From contig NW_020194512.1 in assembly GCF_002865645.1 (NCBI RefSeq), forward strand, positions 248,001 through 312,000: a stretch of 64,000 nucleotides of DNA, read 5' to 3'. The translations under genes were made by a program, and so were the position numbers. Shown here piece after piece: positions 62,530-64,000 of the stretch. The first letter of the stretch is position 1. Every line of letters starts with the position of its first letter. Origin of the DNA: Hyaloscypha bicolor E. Lineage: Eukaryota; Ascomycota; Leotiomycetes; Helotiales; Hyaloscyphaceae. The notes under the pieces are model-generated. The model did no database searches. It had not been told where the DNA came from and saw nothing but the letters and a program-made list of their open reading frames with translations.

Positions 62530-64000
62530 GGTTGGCTATACTAGACAGCGTGGAAGGGTGGTCCACTCCGAGCTTTGTCTTACAAGTCTCCATGACTTGC
62601 ACCTACAGCTTTTCAGCATCATCCCACCGGCCATTCAGATTATATGCTAAGCCCGCTATTGCCATCCCACCTAGCGTATCCTCGTACTCATTACCGAAAA
62701 TCTTCTTGCGAACTTTCATTACGCGAACTAACAGATTCTCTGCCTCTACACCTTTCCCCATTCTCCATGCGTACCATACTGCTTTATATAGTACTAACGC
62801 CCAGTCTATTAAAGAGTCTGATTCCTTTGGCTTCTGTACTGCTACCGATTGCGCATATGGGAAAAGTGCTCGACACCTTTTCCAATTCTTGTACTCTCCT
62901 ATCGGAAGTCCTGCATCAAGATTCCTGAGAAATGCACCTTTCTACTTCTCTATCTGCCTATAAGCTTCAAGCCAGTTTCGCATTGCTAGCTATACTAGTC
63001 CGTACATTTCGAAGGTTATACCGTCTATATTATCAGAGATAAAAGAGTAATTTCGTAAGACCAAGAGATCATCTTCGAACCCATCATTCACGCTAGACTG
63101 TAATCCTTCATCTTCATCGTTATTACTATACTCAGTATCAATATTACGATAATTGTCATCGTGGTTCTTTTCATAGTTGTACTGCGACTACTCATATCGA
63201 CTTCGAAGTGGAGCCTCAGGGATTCCTTGCCGGTCAAAAAACCTCATAAGCGACAATAAATCAGCAGCTATTAGTCATATCTCATGGATATACTCGAACG
63301 ATATCTGCCATATAATAATAATAGAGTTCTTCGCCTCCCCATCTCGACGGAGCTGTCCGCCATCGCAGTTAAGTAGGCTGGTTTTCTTACTATCGCTCCT
63401 CCGAAAGTCCTGGAGATACTATCGCACGGAATAGCACGGTACTCTTTGGGAGATATATGCAGTAGCTTGGACAATGGCGAGAGGCATATACTCGAGTACC
63501 GCAGCAAGCTCATTAACATCCTCGCCGTTATCGTACCATCCTAGCTTCTTCTCAAACAGTGCCAGCCCATCTGCCCTGTTCATTAGTTCAACTATAATAA
63601 TACCGCCCTGTTCAGCTACCTTCAGAGCAGCGCTTTTGCTTCGTATTATTATGAGAATCGATCTATGCGGACACTGCAGCAGGTATTCCACAAGCCGTTT
63701 GACCTTCTCACTTCCTCTGCTATTCGTATGCCTATCCTGATCACCGGTTGGAGCCTCGACGAGAAACCCAGCATAATCCACATTATCAAGTATAAGAACC
63801 CACTTTCCCTCCCTGTCATTACACAGCCAGTCGTATACGAGCTGGAAAATATTAGCCATTGGATTCAGTCGTCCAAAGATTTTGATATAGTTTGCAATAT
63901 CTCGAAAGCTCTACTCAAACCGAGCGGTATTACTTGCGTGAATCCAGAATACCCATATCTCCGGCGAGCGATCTCGAGTTCAATATGCGTATTTGATGGC

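Larger units (their letters stand above)
57430..64000 (-). pseudogene. NB-ARC/TPR (NLR-type) gene, RIP-mutated and split by a hAT transposon; N-terminus beyond the window
   Basis: Reading leftwards from the right edge: IHASNTARFE near 63900, then KWVLILDNVDYAGFL (kinase-2 block, about 63775-63800), SILIIIRSKSAALK, and LEYMPLAIVQATAYIS (GLPLA-like block, near 63460). A winged-helix-type region and LRNYSFIS..IDGITFEMYGL (about 63000-63060) lead into TPR repeats at 62960-62538. The TPR array resumes beyond the inserted hAT at 58873 and runs to about 57430. The P-loop and N-terminal effector domain lie outside the window. At least six in-frame stops replace Gln, Arg or Trp codons (CGA to TGA, CAG or TGG to TAG). 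NB-ARC/TPR proteins are fungal NOD-like receptors acting in non-self recognition and cell death; this one cannot make a full product. Confidence 0.85.

Noticed and set aside
62532..62963. 143-codon open frame on the plus strand
   Set aside because: Antisense shadow of the NLR TPR region, whose minus-strand frame gives clear TPR motifs.

Overview
The window looks like part of the genome of a filamentous ascomycete (Pezizomycotina). Its genes carry 40-55 nt spliceosomal introns, and it contains HET, NB-ARC/TPR, DUF3435 and Fig1-like families typical of these fungi. About 70-75% of it is extremely AT-rich DNA with the signature of repeat-induced point mutation (RIP). In that DNA, retroelement and gene reading frames can still be followed, but CAG, CAA, CGA and TGG codons have become stops, and repeat copies differ mainly by C-to-T and G-to-A changes. 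There is no sign of prokaryotic organisation.

Layout. (1) 1-7440 is ordinary-GC DNA. It holds a MITE-like repeat (85-433), one intact six-exon GH3 glycosidase gene on the minus strand (910-3468, two of its introns GC-AG), a frameshifted nucleotidyltransferase-like pseudogene (5122-5959) and a 70-bp foldback element (7267-7336). (2) 7446-13824 is a complete but RIP-decayed Ty1/copia element with LTRs and a TTAAA target duplication. (3) 13830-17546 is AT-rich and ends in a degraded hAT transposon copy that carries a nested solo LTR. (4) 17555-18850 is a small gene island with a broken Fig1-like membrane-protein gene. A second MITE copy sits at its intron acceptor, flanked by an AAGGT duplication. 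(5) 20100-22550 is another island, with an intact nucleotidyltransferase-fold gene (20445-21291), a truncated HET-domain relic and a pogo-like terminal repeat. (6) 22883-30719 is a RIP-decayed Ty3/gypsy element on the minus strand. (7) 32480-35080 is a RIP-decayed DUF3435 gene, the tyrosine-recombinase family that includes Starship captains. (8) 36000-57400 is a long RIP-decayed tract. It contains plus-strand coding relics, including a chromodomain-like segment and a recognisable PAQR/AdipoR/haemolysin-III membrane-protein relic, together with minisatellites whose periods are multiples of three. (9) 57430-64000 is an NB-ARC/TPR (NLR) gene running off the right edge. It is RIP-mutated and split in its TPR array by a 3.66-kb hAT transposon with a perfect 8-bp target duplication.

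Only two protein-coding genes look intact: the GH3 enzyme and the 263-residue nucleotidyltransferase-fold protein. The most interesting material is the host-like content of the RIP-mutated tract, the DUF3435 gene and NLR at its two ends, which raises the possibility of a decayed Starship-like element, and the MITE that landed on a splice acceptor and regenerated it through its own target duplication. All identifications come from reading the sequence and recalling family motifs; no database search was run.
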